Source: Hippopus hippopus (lineage: Eukaryota > Mollusca > Bivalvia > Cardiida > Cardiidae). Taken from it: a DNA stretch of 64,000 bases. Under the pieces are notes generated by a model. The model saw only the letters and a program-made list of their open reading frames with translations. It did not search any database and was not told the DNA's origin. The stretch lies in assembly GCA_946811185.2 (NCBI GenBank), contig OX328107.1, positions 27,301,587 through 27,365,586 of the forward strand, written 5' to 3'. The position numbers and the translations under genes were made by a program. Of the stretch, positions 32,985 to 42,636 are shown in pieces. Position 1 is the first letter of the stretch; each line of letters opens with the position of its first letter.

Positions 32985-34037
32985 TTATACGCCCATCGAA
33001 GACAGGACGTATTATCGGATCACCCATGGCGTACGTACGGGCAGGCGTCCGTGCGGGTGGGCAGTGTCCATTTCTTTGTCCGGAGCATAACTTTGTCATC
33101 TCCAGTCCGATTGACTTGAAACTTGGCATGTGTGTTTGTTGCAATAATATGGAGTGCAGTGCGAAAGAACCATAATTCTATCTTGTGCTGTCTTTGAGTT
33201 CCCTTTGATCGTCATTTTTACAGCATTTTCTGCTTGTCTGGACCATAACTTTGTCATCTCCAGTCCGATTGACTTGAAACTTGGCATGTGTGTTTGTTGC
33301 AATAATACAGAGTGCAGTGCGAAAGAATCGTAACTCTACCTCATGCTGTCTTTGAGTTATTTCCCTTTGATTGTCATTTTTACAACATTTTCTGCTTGTC
33401 CGGGGCATAACTTTGTCATCTCCAGTCCGATTGACTTGAAACTTGGCATTTGTATTTGTTGCAATAATACGGAGTGCAGTGCGAAAGAACCATAACTCTA
33501 CCTCGTGCTGTCTTTGAATTATTTCCCTTTGATCGTCATTTTTACAGCATTTTCTGCTTGTCCGGAATATAACTTTGTCATCTCTAGTCTGAACATCTTC
33601 AAATTTGGTATGCATGATTTTTGAAAATTTACGGAGAGCAGTGCACAAGAACCATAACTCTTCCTAGCACGAATTTTGAGTTATTTCCCTTTGATCGTCA
33701 TTTTTACAGCATTTAGTGCTTGTCCGGAATATAACTTTGTCATCTCAAGTCAGAGTGACTTCAAACTTGGTATGCATGTTTGTTGCAATATTACGGAGTA
33801 CAGTGCGCAAGAACAATAAGTCTACCTAGTGCGGATTTTTAGTAATTCCACTCTGATCTTCATTTTTACAGTATTTCTTGCTTGTCCGGAACGGAACTTT
33901 GTCACCTCAAGTCAAATTGACTTGAGACTTGGTACGCATGTTTGTTGCATTACCTGCATTTTACGATTATTATATCCCCTCGACCATGGTGGTGGGACGG
34001 GCGTATCTTGCGACAATTTGCCGCTCTTGTTTTGATA
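32985..34037 (-). mobile_element. ~160-bp array element inserted in the LINE
   Basis: Units CATCTCCAGTCCGATTGACT occur at about 33097, 33256 and 33418, with diverged ones near 33578 and 33738 (spacing 159-162 bp). Ends read TATACGCCCATCGAAGAC and CAAATTGTCGCAAGATACG in complement. It interrupts the LINE ORF exactly between 32978 and about 34040. The 156-codon frame at 33178-33648 is the array read through and is not a gene. Confidence 0.8.
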
Positions 34038-34039
34038 TA

Positions 34040-34511
34040 ATATGGGATTTGGACTTTGAGGGATTGAATTTCACTAGCCATTTCCTCGCCCAATTTTCAG
34101 TCTTATCTATATCCGCCTGAAGGTTATTAGCAGCCAAGACTGGATCATGTACAACAAGCGACAGACTAGTGTCGTCTGCAGAAAGATTTGTGCTGGAGTT
34201 TATGTCTTCAACTATATCATTAATACAAACTAAAAATAAAATTGGACCTAAAATTGAGCCATGAGGAATTTCTGCGTTGATAAAACACGAGTCCGAAAAA
34301 GACCCAGGAAACACTATTCTTTGAGGACGATTGGAAAGATAATTTCTGAACCAGTTAAGAAGTTTGCCGTCTATGCCAGATTGTTTCAGTTTGAAAAGAA
34401 GACCCCTATGCCAGACTTTGTCAAATGCCTTACTTATGTCAAAGAAAATTACCTGGAATTCAAGTCCATTGCCTAAGGGTTTACAAATTCTAATGTACAA
34501 AACTGATAATT
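34040..34511 (-). pseudogene. LINE reverse transcriptase, palm domain
   Basis: Frame 33970-34593 includes FFDISKAFDKVWHRGLLFKL (motif A), IPHGSILGPILFL (motif B, normally PQGS) and SADDTSLSL (motif C, normally FADD), in the correct order for a non-LTR retrotransposon of the Jockey/L2/CR1 group. Everything 5' of the fingers is absent, as usual for truncated LINE copies. The changed Q and F in motifs B and C add to the signs of decay. About 16 C-terminal residues come from the inserted array element. Confidence 0.88.
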
Positions 34512-34512
34512 G

Positions 34513-34628
34513 ATTGGCGAATCTTCGAAGAATATGACATGCGTAGACAACGAATTTGCTTTGATAAAAATGAGTATTATTGTGGCGCCGCATCGTTGTC
34601 TGCGCATGTCATATTCTTCGAAGATTCG
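34513..34628. repeat. Head-to-head ends of the 9-bp-TSD element
   Basis: CGAATCTTCGAAGAATATGAC at 34516 onward (21 bases shown as family end GAATCTTCGAAGAATATGAC) faces its complement ending at 34628, around a 40-bp spacer. The left piece is the terminal stub of one copy, the right piece the start of the full copy. Confidence 0.75.
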
Positions 34629-34911
34629 ACCTGTCTGCTATGACGCATCACCCATCCTCGTATACCTGGGAAAAGTAGGGCTTATACCGAAGCTATTAGC
34701 CTATTACCCAAGCATGTAGGGGCTGTTTTAATAAATTGCCGGTGCATAGGTTACATGCTAACCGATCATAGCTGAATGAATTGCACCAGGAAGCATTTAT
34801 TTCATTGAAATTCAAAGTAACGGTTGTCGTTTTGAAAAGTAGTCCGGTTCTGTACCCAGAATGCCCAAATTAGATGTGTATTTGTAGAATGCCATCTAGT
34901 GGTAGATAATG
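34593..34911 (-). mobile_element. 9-bp-TSD element, second full copy
   Basis: 319 bp in reverse orientation to 1267-1608. Flanks GGCGCCGCA (34584-34592) and GGCACCGCA (34912-34920) agree at 8 of 9 positions. Interior blocks TCTGTACCCAGAATGCC and GAATGCCATCTAGTGG match the other copies. Non-coding. Confidence 0.8.
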
Positions 34912-34997
34912 GGCACCGCATGAGCGGCGGCACTATATTTTTATTCGCTATTGAAAAGTGCATGTGGAGATAGCCATATTGTTTGCTAGGCTTCCAG

Positions 34998-35180
34998 TCA
35001 TTTCGTACCTAGGTCATTTCATACCTAGGCCATATTGTACGAGTTTGGTCATTTCGTACCCACTTATACTTTTTATTTTGGTCATTTTGTACTCACTTTG
35101 ATTAATTTGTATCCACTTTGGTCATTTCATACCCAGTTTTTAATATTAATTTGGTAATTTAGTACCTAGTTTTAATACTG
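34998..35180. repeat. Degenerate 20-bp-scale minisatellite
   Basis: TTGGTCATTTCGTACCCAC and variants recur about eight times (GGTCATTTCATACC, GGTCATTTTGTACTCAC, GGTAATTTAGTACC). Confidence 0.85.
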
Positions 35181-36585
35181 TTTTCTTGTGTTGTTTGCCG
35201 AATGACACCTGCTTTTGTATATACATGTAGCTCCAAATGAAATTATGTTAAATTTCGCCGAAGAATAGCTATGATTGTGTCTTTCCATTATTGGTTCTTT
35301 CTTTTCTAAGTTTTAATTTGCATTCTAAAGATTGTTTAGGATTTCTCAGTTCATTTCTCACAGAGTTCTGCATAAATTTACCTTGGTAAATTTGAAATGC
35401 ATTAAAAATTTTCTGGGGAGAGGCCACATTTTTGTTGTGTTCTTCATAAATTATGTTGCGAAACCATGACTCTTTCTTAGACTTTAACTCTTTACCAAAC
35501 AACATAATTTTAGACTTTTGAGAGCATTTGCAGACGACAATTCGAAAGTGGTTACCATTTTCTTCTTCTTCCACATTGTTTTCAAAATGATTCTTCCACA
35601 AGGTTGTTAATAATTTGGATTAACACAATGCCTTAAATGGTGCAAACTTTAAAAATCTTCTTGTCCAAAACCAGATGGCCCAGAGTTTAAATATTTGTCA
35701 TGTAGTATCACCACATGGACCTCTACCAAGTTTGTTCAGGTGATGCCCTTGGCGTAAAAAATTAACCCATTGTTATATGCCCTATTTCAGAAACAACTGA
35801 TTTGCGGTGCCATTGATGTTATGGATCAATATTCTCTTGTTGTACTAGTTTAACCGAGCCACTTTTTCCTTTTTATTTTTCCTTCTTAGAATTATCATTT
35901 ATAAATCTAAAACCACTATATTCTCATTACAAAGGGAGATAATAATTACCTCACTTTTCAGGAAACTAACAAAAGTATCAACAAATAATTTCAAGATAGA
36001 CATCAAAAGAATTTAAGGATTTTCTGGTCGGTTAAAAATGTGCAAAAGTATTATATCAGTAAAAATCCTTAATCATCAACTGACAAGAAATTTATTCCTT
36101 GTTGCAGTAGAAGCGTTAGGGTTCTAATACTTAAAGGTGTATAACATTCTTTGTCTTAGTTTCAAGAATTTACTATACATGTATATGAAAGTGTAGTCGA
36201 TTTCGTTACCAACTAATGTTAGGCTCTCAATCTTCCACCTAATGCACTGATTTTGGAAATTTCTTTCTTCCTACCTGATTATTTAACAGAAACCACGAGA
36301 GAAAAAATATCTAAAGAATTTAAAATCTTATTATGATTTTGTCCATTAAACTCAAAGTTAATTTTGCCATCTAAAAATTGCGGAGTGAGAGCAACAAACA
36401 CAACAGCATAGTACCCTACGGTCAAGTAGAAAACATCGAGGGGCCAGTTAAGCATGAGTATGCAACATTGAATGTGAATTGACTTACATGGTATGGTACA
36501 TGTCTGTTATTCTTGTTCCGTGTCACTTTCACTGTTCTTGATATCACTATCCTCATTTGTATCACTATCTAAATGTATGATTATT
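35181..36585. other. No gene recognised
   Basis: The minus frame at 35269-35601 crosses a decayed hairpin-B repeat (TTGCAGACGACAATTCGAAAG, CACATTGTTTTCAAAATG) and has no domain. The rest is AT-rich and unassigned. Confidence 0.45.
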
Positions 36586-37727
36586 ATCCCCAGCCGAAGG
36601 GGGGAGGGGATATAGTTTTAGAGTTGTCCGTCCGTCCGTGTGTCCGTCTGGAAGAATATCTCCAATACCATTGGACAGAATTTTGTGAAACTTTATATGT
36701 GTGTACAATAACCTGTTCTGCCTAGACACTTTTTTTGTTTTTTGATTCGATGCAAAATGGCCGACTGGGAGCAATTTTAAGTTTAATTTTTACAGCATTT
36801 TCTGCTTGTCCGGAGCATAACTTTGTCATCTCCAGTCCGATTGACTTGAAACTTGGCCTTTGTGTTTGTTGCAATATTACGGTGTGCAATGCGAAAGAAC
36901 CATAACTCTACCTAGTGCTGTCTTTGAGTTATTTCCCTTTGATCATAATTTTTACAGCATTTTCTGCTTGTCTGGAGCATAACGTTGTCATCTACAGTCC
37001 GATTGACTTGAAACTTGCCATTTGTGTTTGTTGCAATAATACGGAGTGCAGTGCAAAAGAACCAGAACTCTACCTTATGCTGTCTTTGAGTTATTTCCCT
37101 TTGATCGTCATTTTTACAGCATTTTCTGCTTGTCTGGAATATAACTTTGTCATCTCTAGTCTGAAAATCTTCAAATTTGGTATGTATGATTTTTGAAAAA
37201 TTACGGAATGCAGTGCACAAGAACCATAACTCTTCCTAGCACGAATTTTGAGTTATTCCCCTCTTGATCTTCATTTTTATAGCATTTCTTGCTTGTCCAG
37301 AGCATAACTTTGTCATCTTTAGTAGGAATGATTTGAAATATGGTATGCTTATTTGTTGCAATATTTGGAAGTGCAGTGCATGAGAATTGTAACTGTACCT
37401 CGTGCTGTCTTTGAGTTATTTCCCTTTGATCGTCATTTTTACAGCATTTAGTGCTTGTCCAGAATATAACTTTGTCATCTCAAGTCAAAACGAATTCAAA
37501 CTTAGTATGCATGTTTGTTGCAATATTACGGAGTACAGTGCACAAGAACAATAACTCTGCCTGGCGCGGATTTTGAGTAATTCCACTTTGATCTTCATTT
37601 TTATTGTATTTCTTGCTTGACTGGAGCATAACTTTGTCATCTTAAGTAGGAATGATTTGAAATATGGTATGCTTATTTGTTGCAATATATGTTTGTATCA
37701 GAAAAGGTCTTTTTCGGCTGGGGATAT
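36586..37727 (-). mobile_element. ~161-bp array element (CCCCAGCCGAA ends)
   Basis: Inverted ends TATCCCCAGCCGAAGGGG and TTTTTCGGCTGGGGATA. The left end is followed by GTCCGTCCGTCCGTG. Array units with TTTGTCATCT recur at about 36820, 36981, 37145, 37308, 37469 and 37631 (161-164 bp). The same unit type as 32985-34037 but in an element with different ends. Open frames inside are array shadows. Confidence 0.82.
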
Positions 37728-37744
37728 CATTTCAACGAAATTGC

Positions 37745-39230
37745 TTGTTCTATTTTGTAATGTACCCTGTACCATCAGAATTCTAGTAGTTCATTTCCAC
37801 TTTATCTTCAACATGCTTACACATATTTTGCCACATAGTTTGGTCGATTTTAGACAGATGGTGTTAGATAAGTTCTTTAACTTTAAATGTAGCCTACTAT
37901 TTTCCCTTCCAATCCTGTTCTTTAAAAATTCCCCATATCAATTCGATTGCATTTAAGTCACAATGATATGGCCTGCAACACGCGAAAAAGGGGCATTTGG
38001 ACATTTGCATAAAGTGTCGTCTCGGATCAGCCTGCGCAGTCTGGACAGGCTGATCCGAGACAACACTTTCCGATCGTGTGTGATTTTGTTTCACGCAAGT
38101 ATGCTGTGGGCCAAAATCTAATATTGGCGTAAAGTGCCGTCTCGGATTAGCCTGCAAGACAGTACTTTACGCAAATGTACGAATGCCTCTTTTCGCGTGT
38201 TGCAGGCCATATGGAGGTGGTCTTACAATGTTATTGCCAGCCTTTTTAACAATCTATGCACTTTATGTGCAGGTTCAGGTTTCTCTTTTTTGGTTATGTC
38301 ATATAGTTAAGGCTTTGTTAGTTTCTTATTTTGTTTTTTTTTCCAGCCACTCCTGCATGTCTGCCTTTTTATTAGCTGATGTCGGAGTTTTCGTACCTAT
38401 CACACGTGTCCCATGATACGGAGCGTTGTCAATTACTGCAGTACTTCTTGGTGTAAAGACTGGTAAAAGCTGGTCATTAATCCATTTATTAGATATTCTG
38501 GAGTTCATCTCAGAATGGTAGTCACGACCAACACTTGATGTAGAATGAAATATTAGGTCACAATCTGATAAAAATAAACCCTTTCTTTACTAAAAGTGTA
38601 CAGAATTATGAATCTTTGGCCCTTATTTATAGGCAGTTTCTATTTGGTAAGGACTCTGGTGATACCCACTGATGAGATGAATAATGATCTGTGTCTAACC
38701 ATATCTCATCTAAATATACAAGTTCACTAACCTCTTCCCTTTTACCGGTACTCCTTATTTTCCTTAAATAAATTGCACGTTGAGCAGTAAGATCATGCTT
38801 TTTTTTAAAATCAAAACGTGGCTATTGTCAATAACTTTTCTATATCTAAAGCCAAATCTGTTAAGAGTTTCCACAACTGATATTTGCTCACATGTAATTC
38901 ACGGTTATAAGTTAAATAAGTTTTTGACTGCACCAAAGAAATATTTACATTTTTCTCAATTTCAATTAAAACTGCTCTTTTTATGACATCTTGATCAAAA
39001 TTATCAAATCTTCCCTCTGACACATTGGAAACACTTTGAGATATCCCCCCCCCCTTGCCAATCACCTTTCTCCTTCTTCAACAGTACATAAAGAACACTT
39101 TTGCTTATTTGCAGAGCATGACATGTCTGTTGGCTTACTTTCTCCCAGGCTTTTTTTTGGCTTCCTTTTCAAAATACTTACACACTTTCAGAAACATATT
39201 TTCCATCTCCTTACTTAATTTTGGAGCCAT
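37745..39230 (-). pseudogene. IS630/Tc1-type DDE transposase, decayed
   Basis: Starts at the ATG 39228-39230 (MAPKLSKEMENMFLKVCKYF). Read leftward with frameshifts: a helix-rich N-terminal region (frame 38811-39065), YLDEIWLDTDHYSSHQW with the first catalytic D (about 38680-38720), VIDNAPYHGTRV with the second D (about 38400-38440), and YHCDLNAIELIW with the catalytic E (about 37930-37965). All three DDE signatures survive, but at least three frame breaks, several stops and an inserted MITE (37969-38209) make it non-functional. The DNAPYH and NAIELIW spacing fits the DDE_3 group of animal Tc1-related elements. Element ends were not found. Confidence 0.82.
37969..38209 (-). mobile_element. Multi-hairpin MITE inside a transposase gene
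   Basis: Ends TGGCCTGCAACACGCG and its complement, flanked by TA (37967-37968 and 38210-38211). Excising it with one TA rejoins CCTCCA-TA-TCATTG, giving PPYHCDLN in frame, as this transposase motif requires. The inner hairpin of one half is shortened. Confidence 0.9.
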
Positions 39231-39600
39231 ATTTCTCATTCTTGTACAGAATTTAAGTTATATATGAGGGCAAGGATATTGAAAATGTTGATTATAAACA
39301 CTTACCCTTACTCATGTACATGTATGTTATCAGTTTTTGAACACAGCCACTTTCAAGAAACATTCCAGGAAAAAACAGAAATTGATCTTAACAGACATAC
39401 CATCTTTTCCCGCAGTGTTTTCTTTCAGCAATAATATTTTCGATTCTCTACATAATCTATTATTTGTATTGGATTTTTCATATAAAAAAATCAAATTGTA
39501 AAGGTGTGTAAATACTCAAATAATACTATTTCTGTGGCCTAAAAAGTGAACAGAGTGAAACATGAAAATAATATATTTTTATATTAATTATGTGTACTTT
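39231..39600. other. No gene; upstream flank of the DDE pseudogene
   Basis: AT-rich sequence that could hold the 5' end of the transposon, but inverted ends were not identified. Confidence 0.35.
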
Positions 39601-39790
39601 AACCCTTTGGCTGCTAAGCGCGACTCACTGACCTTTTTGTTGACAGTGAAGCTCAAGATCAGACTGCACAAAACATGCAGTCTGATCTTGGATCTGCAAT
39701 GTCCGATCCAGAGATATTCTCTTGAAATAGTAGTATTTGGGGTTTTACTATCGGATTTAAAGTTTCATTTCAGTTATTTATTTATACTAC
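39600..39790 (+). mobile_element. TTAA-type hairpin-A MITE
   Basis: TTTAACCCTTTGGCTGCTAAGCGCG at the left, palindrome (about 39646-39706) AAGATCAGACTGCAC...GCAGTCTGATCTTGG in the centre, and TTTCAGTTATTTA at the decayed right end. Confidence 0.78.
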
Positions 39791-40079
39791 AAAAACGTAT
39801 GGTTTTACTATTTATTGTTGTTTATAGCTGTTCTCCAACTGTCCATTACTCACCTGTGGCTAAGGCCAAAAAATGCTGAAATATTACGAAAGAGTTTAAT
39901 AGATGAAAGTATGAAATTGAAAATGGTAGATGAAAGTATGAAATTGAAAATGGAAAGTTATGAAAAAAATGATTTTCTGCGTGATTTTTGTAAGTAAATA
40001 ACAATTTAACCAAGAAATATTAAGTAAGTTCTTTTATTTCAATGCAACTGATCAAAAAGTTAGTTTTCATACCAACCAA

Positions 40080-40330
40080 ATGGACCTTGATACATCTTCT
40101 GATTGGCTCAAGCAAATGGTTTAGCCAATCAGAAGTTGTGTTACTCTGTAAATCTAGAATAAGACTAAGAATGAAAACATGAATGGTTGGTGATTAAAGA
40201 TCCAGACTGCCCACACGTGTTTCCTCATCAATTTATTGGCCCTTACAGGAAACAATGTAAGTGAGATTATACACAGCAGATGCTCTGAAACTTATTAAGC
40301 TGCTCCTGATCTTCACTGTCTTGAAAGCTA
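40080..40330 (+). repeat. CCAAT-palindrome repeat
   Basis: GATTGGCTCAAGCAAATGGTTTAGCCAATC palindrome (split here by the loop AAATG) followed by AGAAGTTGTGTTACTCTG; collinear with 25010-25225 and related to 48230-49020. Confidence 0.7.
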
Positions 40331-40770
40331 CCAGTTCTGCTCGGCGCTGTACGAGTTAGACGAATTTTTGCAGCTTGCTAGGCTTGTTTTTAGAACAGAA
40401 ATGAATCCAAGTCTTTGAGCTATAGGCTACATGTATAGAACTGAGAACACATTTATTTCTGCCACAGGCATTTGTTTTGAGACCAACTTAGCCATCTATA
40501 CAAAGTATACCACCCAAAGTTTACTAAGCACCAAGAATATTGTTGTACATATCTTTGGTTGTAGTTAAATTTTTAGTATTTTTTTCTTCTTGAACATGTA
40601 CCTTGTGCTTTATTCATTATTGTATTTAAAGAATTTACACTTGTTGTGCACTCTTTTGATTTTATTTTCATTTTTAACTTGATGGTCACTAAAACGGTTG
40701 TTTTTTTTCCAAAACGAGTAAAAAAAAGCGGAATTTGCCAAAAAAGCTAGCGATTAATTTGGTATGGGTC

Positions 40771-40926
40771 TAATAACGAGTATGTGACTCGTTGCTTTCA
40801 ACGATAGCCTGGTATCGTCTTTGCATGCCCACAATTAGGTTTTGGATAATCATTTGTGGAATGGAATTCCATTCCTCGACAAAGAATGCACCAAGTTGCT
40901 GAATGCTTTGTGGCCGGACCTGACAG
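40771..40926 (-). pseudogene. Tc1 transposase, C-terminal end
   Basis: Minus-strand reading (VRPQSIQQLGAFFVEEWNSI, then PQMIIQNLIVGMQRR and YQAIVESNESHTRY, stop at 40771-40773) is the conserved Tc1 C-terminus with the IP..I.NLI..M.RR motif. It is separated from the rest of the gene (45941-46118) by the 5-kb composite element. 40919-40926 is one copy of the duplicated target. Confidence 0.85.
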
Positions 40927-41393
40927 TGTCGCACCACTGCGAGATTGCTTCCGGGTCGTAGTAGTCAAAAGTAGTCCTATGTGAAATTTTGTAGTAGCAC
41001 TTTTGTTGCACTGTTTCATGGAGCCGAGATGGCTTGGAGGTATATAATTTAGATTTGCTTAAAATTTGGGCAATGGGGGACCACTAAGATGTGTTTTTAT
41101 TGTGCACTGACAGGACTAGTTTGTATCAATGGAGGAACAAAAACTTGGGGTCATGGCGGTGAATAGGTGTTCCTGAGAGGATAAAATTTAGGGTGCCTGT
41201 GCTGGTTGGAAATTAGCGAAAAACGCAATCGGTTGACATGTTGTTTTTTTTGCATTTTTTTGCAGGCCTAAGGTGGTATTTTTCAGAGTAACGAACGGAC
41301 AAGCCATAATTTTGCCGTCAAGCAATATGCGAAGCTTCAAATATGGTCAATTTTGCTCTATTTTTAATTAGGCAAAAAACCACAGGTGTGACA
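40927..41393 (+). repeat. Left terminal direct repeat
   Basis: 467 bp, TG...CA-bounded. By eye it differs from the right repeat only at about 41279 (T versus C) and in GCCGTCAAGC versus GCCATCAAGC (about 41317). It carries T-rich runs around 41245-41265 but no ORF. Confidence 0.9.
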
Positions 41394-41760
41394 CCTAGAT
41401 GAGAAGGGAGTGAAAGTACGAGAATCAGCCTAGCGACTATATCCTTTGACATAACCAGCTGAAATTTGGTATGGAAGTAGCTGAGAGGCCTTGAAACAGG
41501 ATTCTATCAAAAGTTTGGCTGAGGTATGTCAAATTTGAATTTTGAATTAAACTTAGAATTTAAAATAGTGAAATTTCAATGTTTTCGGACTGGTCCGCTG
41601 AGAATTTTCTCCCAGAATCCTTTAAACCGGAAGAAATCTCTAGATACTTCATCTGCAAGTTTTGAAGTGCCCAACATTTGAATATCTGTTCAGATAAGTG
41701 ATTTAATTTTCATTCTAAATTTTTAAATTCTAATTTAAATTCTTTTTTTTAGAATTTAAA

Positions 41761-42246
41761 ATGGATTTATTTTTCAAGAATTGCCAGGAAAAAATTGAAA
41801 ATTCATCTGAATTACATGCAAATGGAAAATGCTTGGTTTGGAAAGGTAGTGTGAATAAGGCTGGATATGGGCAATTCAGATTCAAGGATCCAAGAGGTCC
41901 TGCCGGAGCTGGGTTTCGAACCTGCACAGCTCATAGAATGGCAGTTATGGTCAGTATGAAATCTCTGGATATTGACCCAATGTTTCATGCGAGCCACCTA
42001 TGTAATAACAAGCTCTGTGTCGATACAGACCATATTAACTTGGAAGAAAGTTTTGTAAATAATGGTAGGAAATGTTGTTTTGACAGGGGCATTTGTTCTG
42101 GCCATGAAAATGCATTGCGGCAAAAGGAGCCAGACTGCTTGTTGGACTTATGGGACTGTAAGTATATTTTCATACGTATTAGGCTCTTTGCATGTTTTTT
42201 CTTATTCTATTGTTTGTCTGTCTATCTAAACTGTCCCCAAATTTGA
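41761..42246 (+). CDS. His-Me finger (I-PpoI-like) endonuclease
   Basis: 161 residues. The domain at about 20-126 matches the zinc-binding His-Me finger family known from I-PpoI (Pfam zf-His_Me_endon). H79 lies in ASHLCNNKLC and fits the general base; N100 in FVNNGRK fits the metal-binding asparagine. C81, C86 and H91 plus upstream C24 fit zinc site 1; C106, C112, H115 and possibly C126 fit site 2. Offsets from H79 (+2, +7, +12, +21, +27, +36) equal those I recall for I-PpoI from H98; C112 is one residue short. It should cut double-stranded DNA. After codon 132 lies GTAAGT (42158), so the last 29 residues, hydrophobic and unlike the family, may be intronic; the two nearest acceptors give immediate stops. 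It faces the transposase gene. Start: the only ATG before the domain. Confidence 0.8.
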   Translation: MDLFFKNCQEKIENSSELHANGKCLVWKGSVNKAGYGQFRFKDPRGPAGAGFRTCTAHRMAVMVSMKSLDIDPMFHASHLCNNKLCVDTDHINLEESFVNNGRKCCFDRGICSGHENALRQKEPDCLLDLWDCKYIFIRIRLFACFFLFYCLSVYLNCPQI

Positions 42247-42329
42247 ATTCATTTGCCCCCCCCTTCTTTTGAAACATTGTGGCAGAAGGAGCCTGAATTA
42301 TATACAGGACGCATCCCCCCCGCCTTACT

Positions 42330-42373
<44 letters not shown>

Positions 42374-42474
42374 GTCTCTCTTTTTCTTTTTCTTTCTTTC
42401 TTTCTTTCTCTTCTTCTTTTCTTCTTCTGAAAACATTGCAGGAGCAGTTCTTAAGCTCATATAGCTCCCCCCCA

Positions 42475-42516
<42 letters not shown>

Positions 42517-42520
42517 CTCT
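42330..42520. repeat. (CT)n microsatellite tracts
   Basis: Two long CT/CTTT tracts (about 42333-42410 and 42477-42520) between the 3' ends of the two convergent genes. They create spurious low-complexity frames on both strands. Confidence 0.95.
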
Positions 42521-42636
42521 GTTTATGTCTCTGTTTCGGCCAGCAGCAGGCCTCATCAGTAGTGCTGCTATGCACTAGACAGAGTTACTCTGCCTGTTCT
42601 GTTTTACTTCTTTACTTGTCTTAACTCTGTCTAAGG

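Noticed and set aside
33178..33648. 156-codon minus frame with repeated CCKNDDQRE blocks
   Set aside because: It is the ~160-bp tandem array read through; the period is close to 162 bp, which keeps the frame open. The same array elsewhere is broken and sits in non-coding elements.
36912..37220. Minus frame of 102 codons
   Set aside because: Array read-through like 33178-33648.
42249..42624. Frames of 75-123 codons rich in serine/leucine or glutamate/arginine
   Set aside because: Translations of CT/GA microsatellites on both strands; low complexity and no protein logic.
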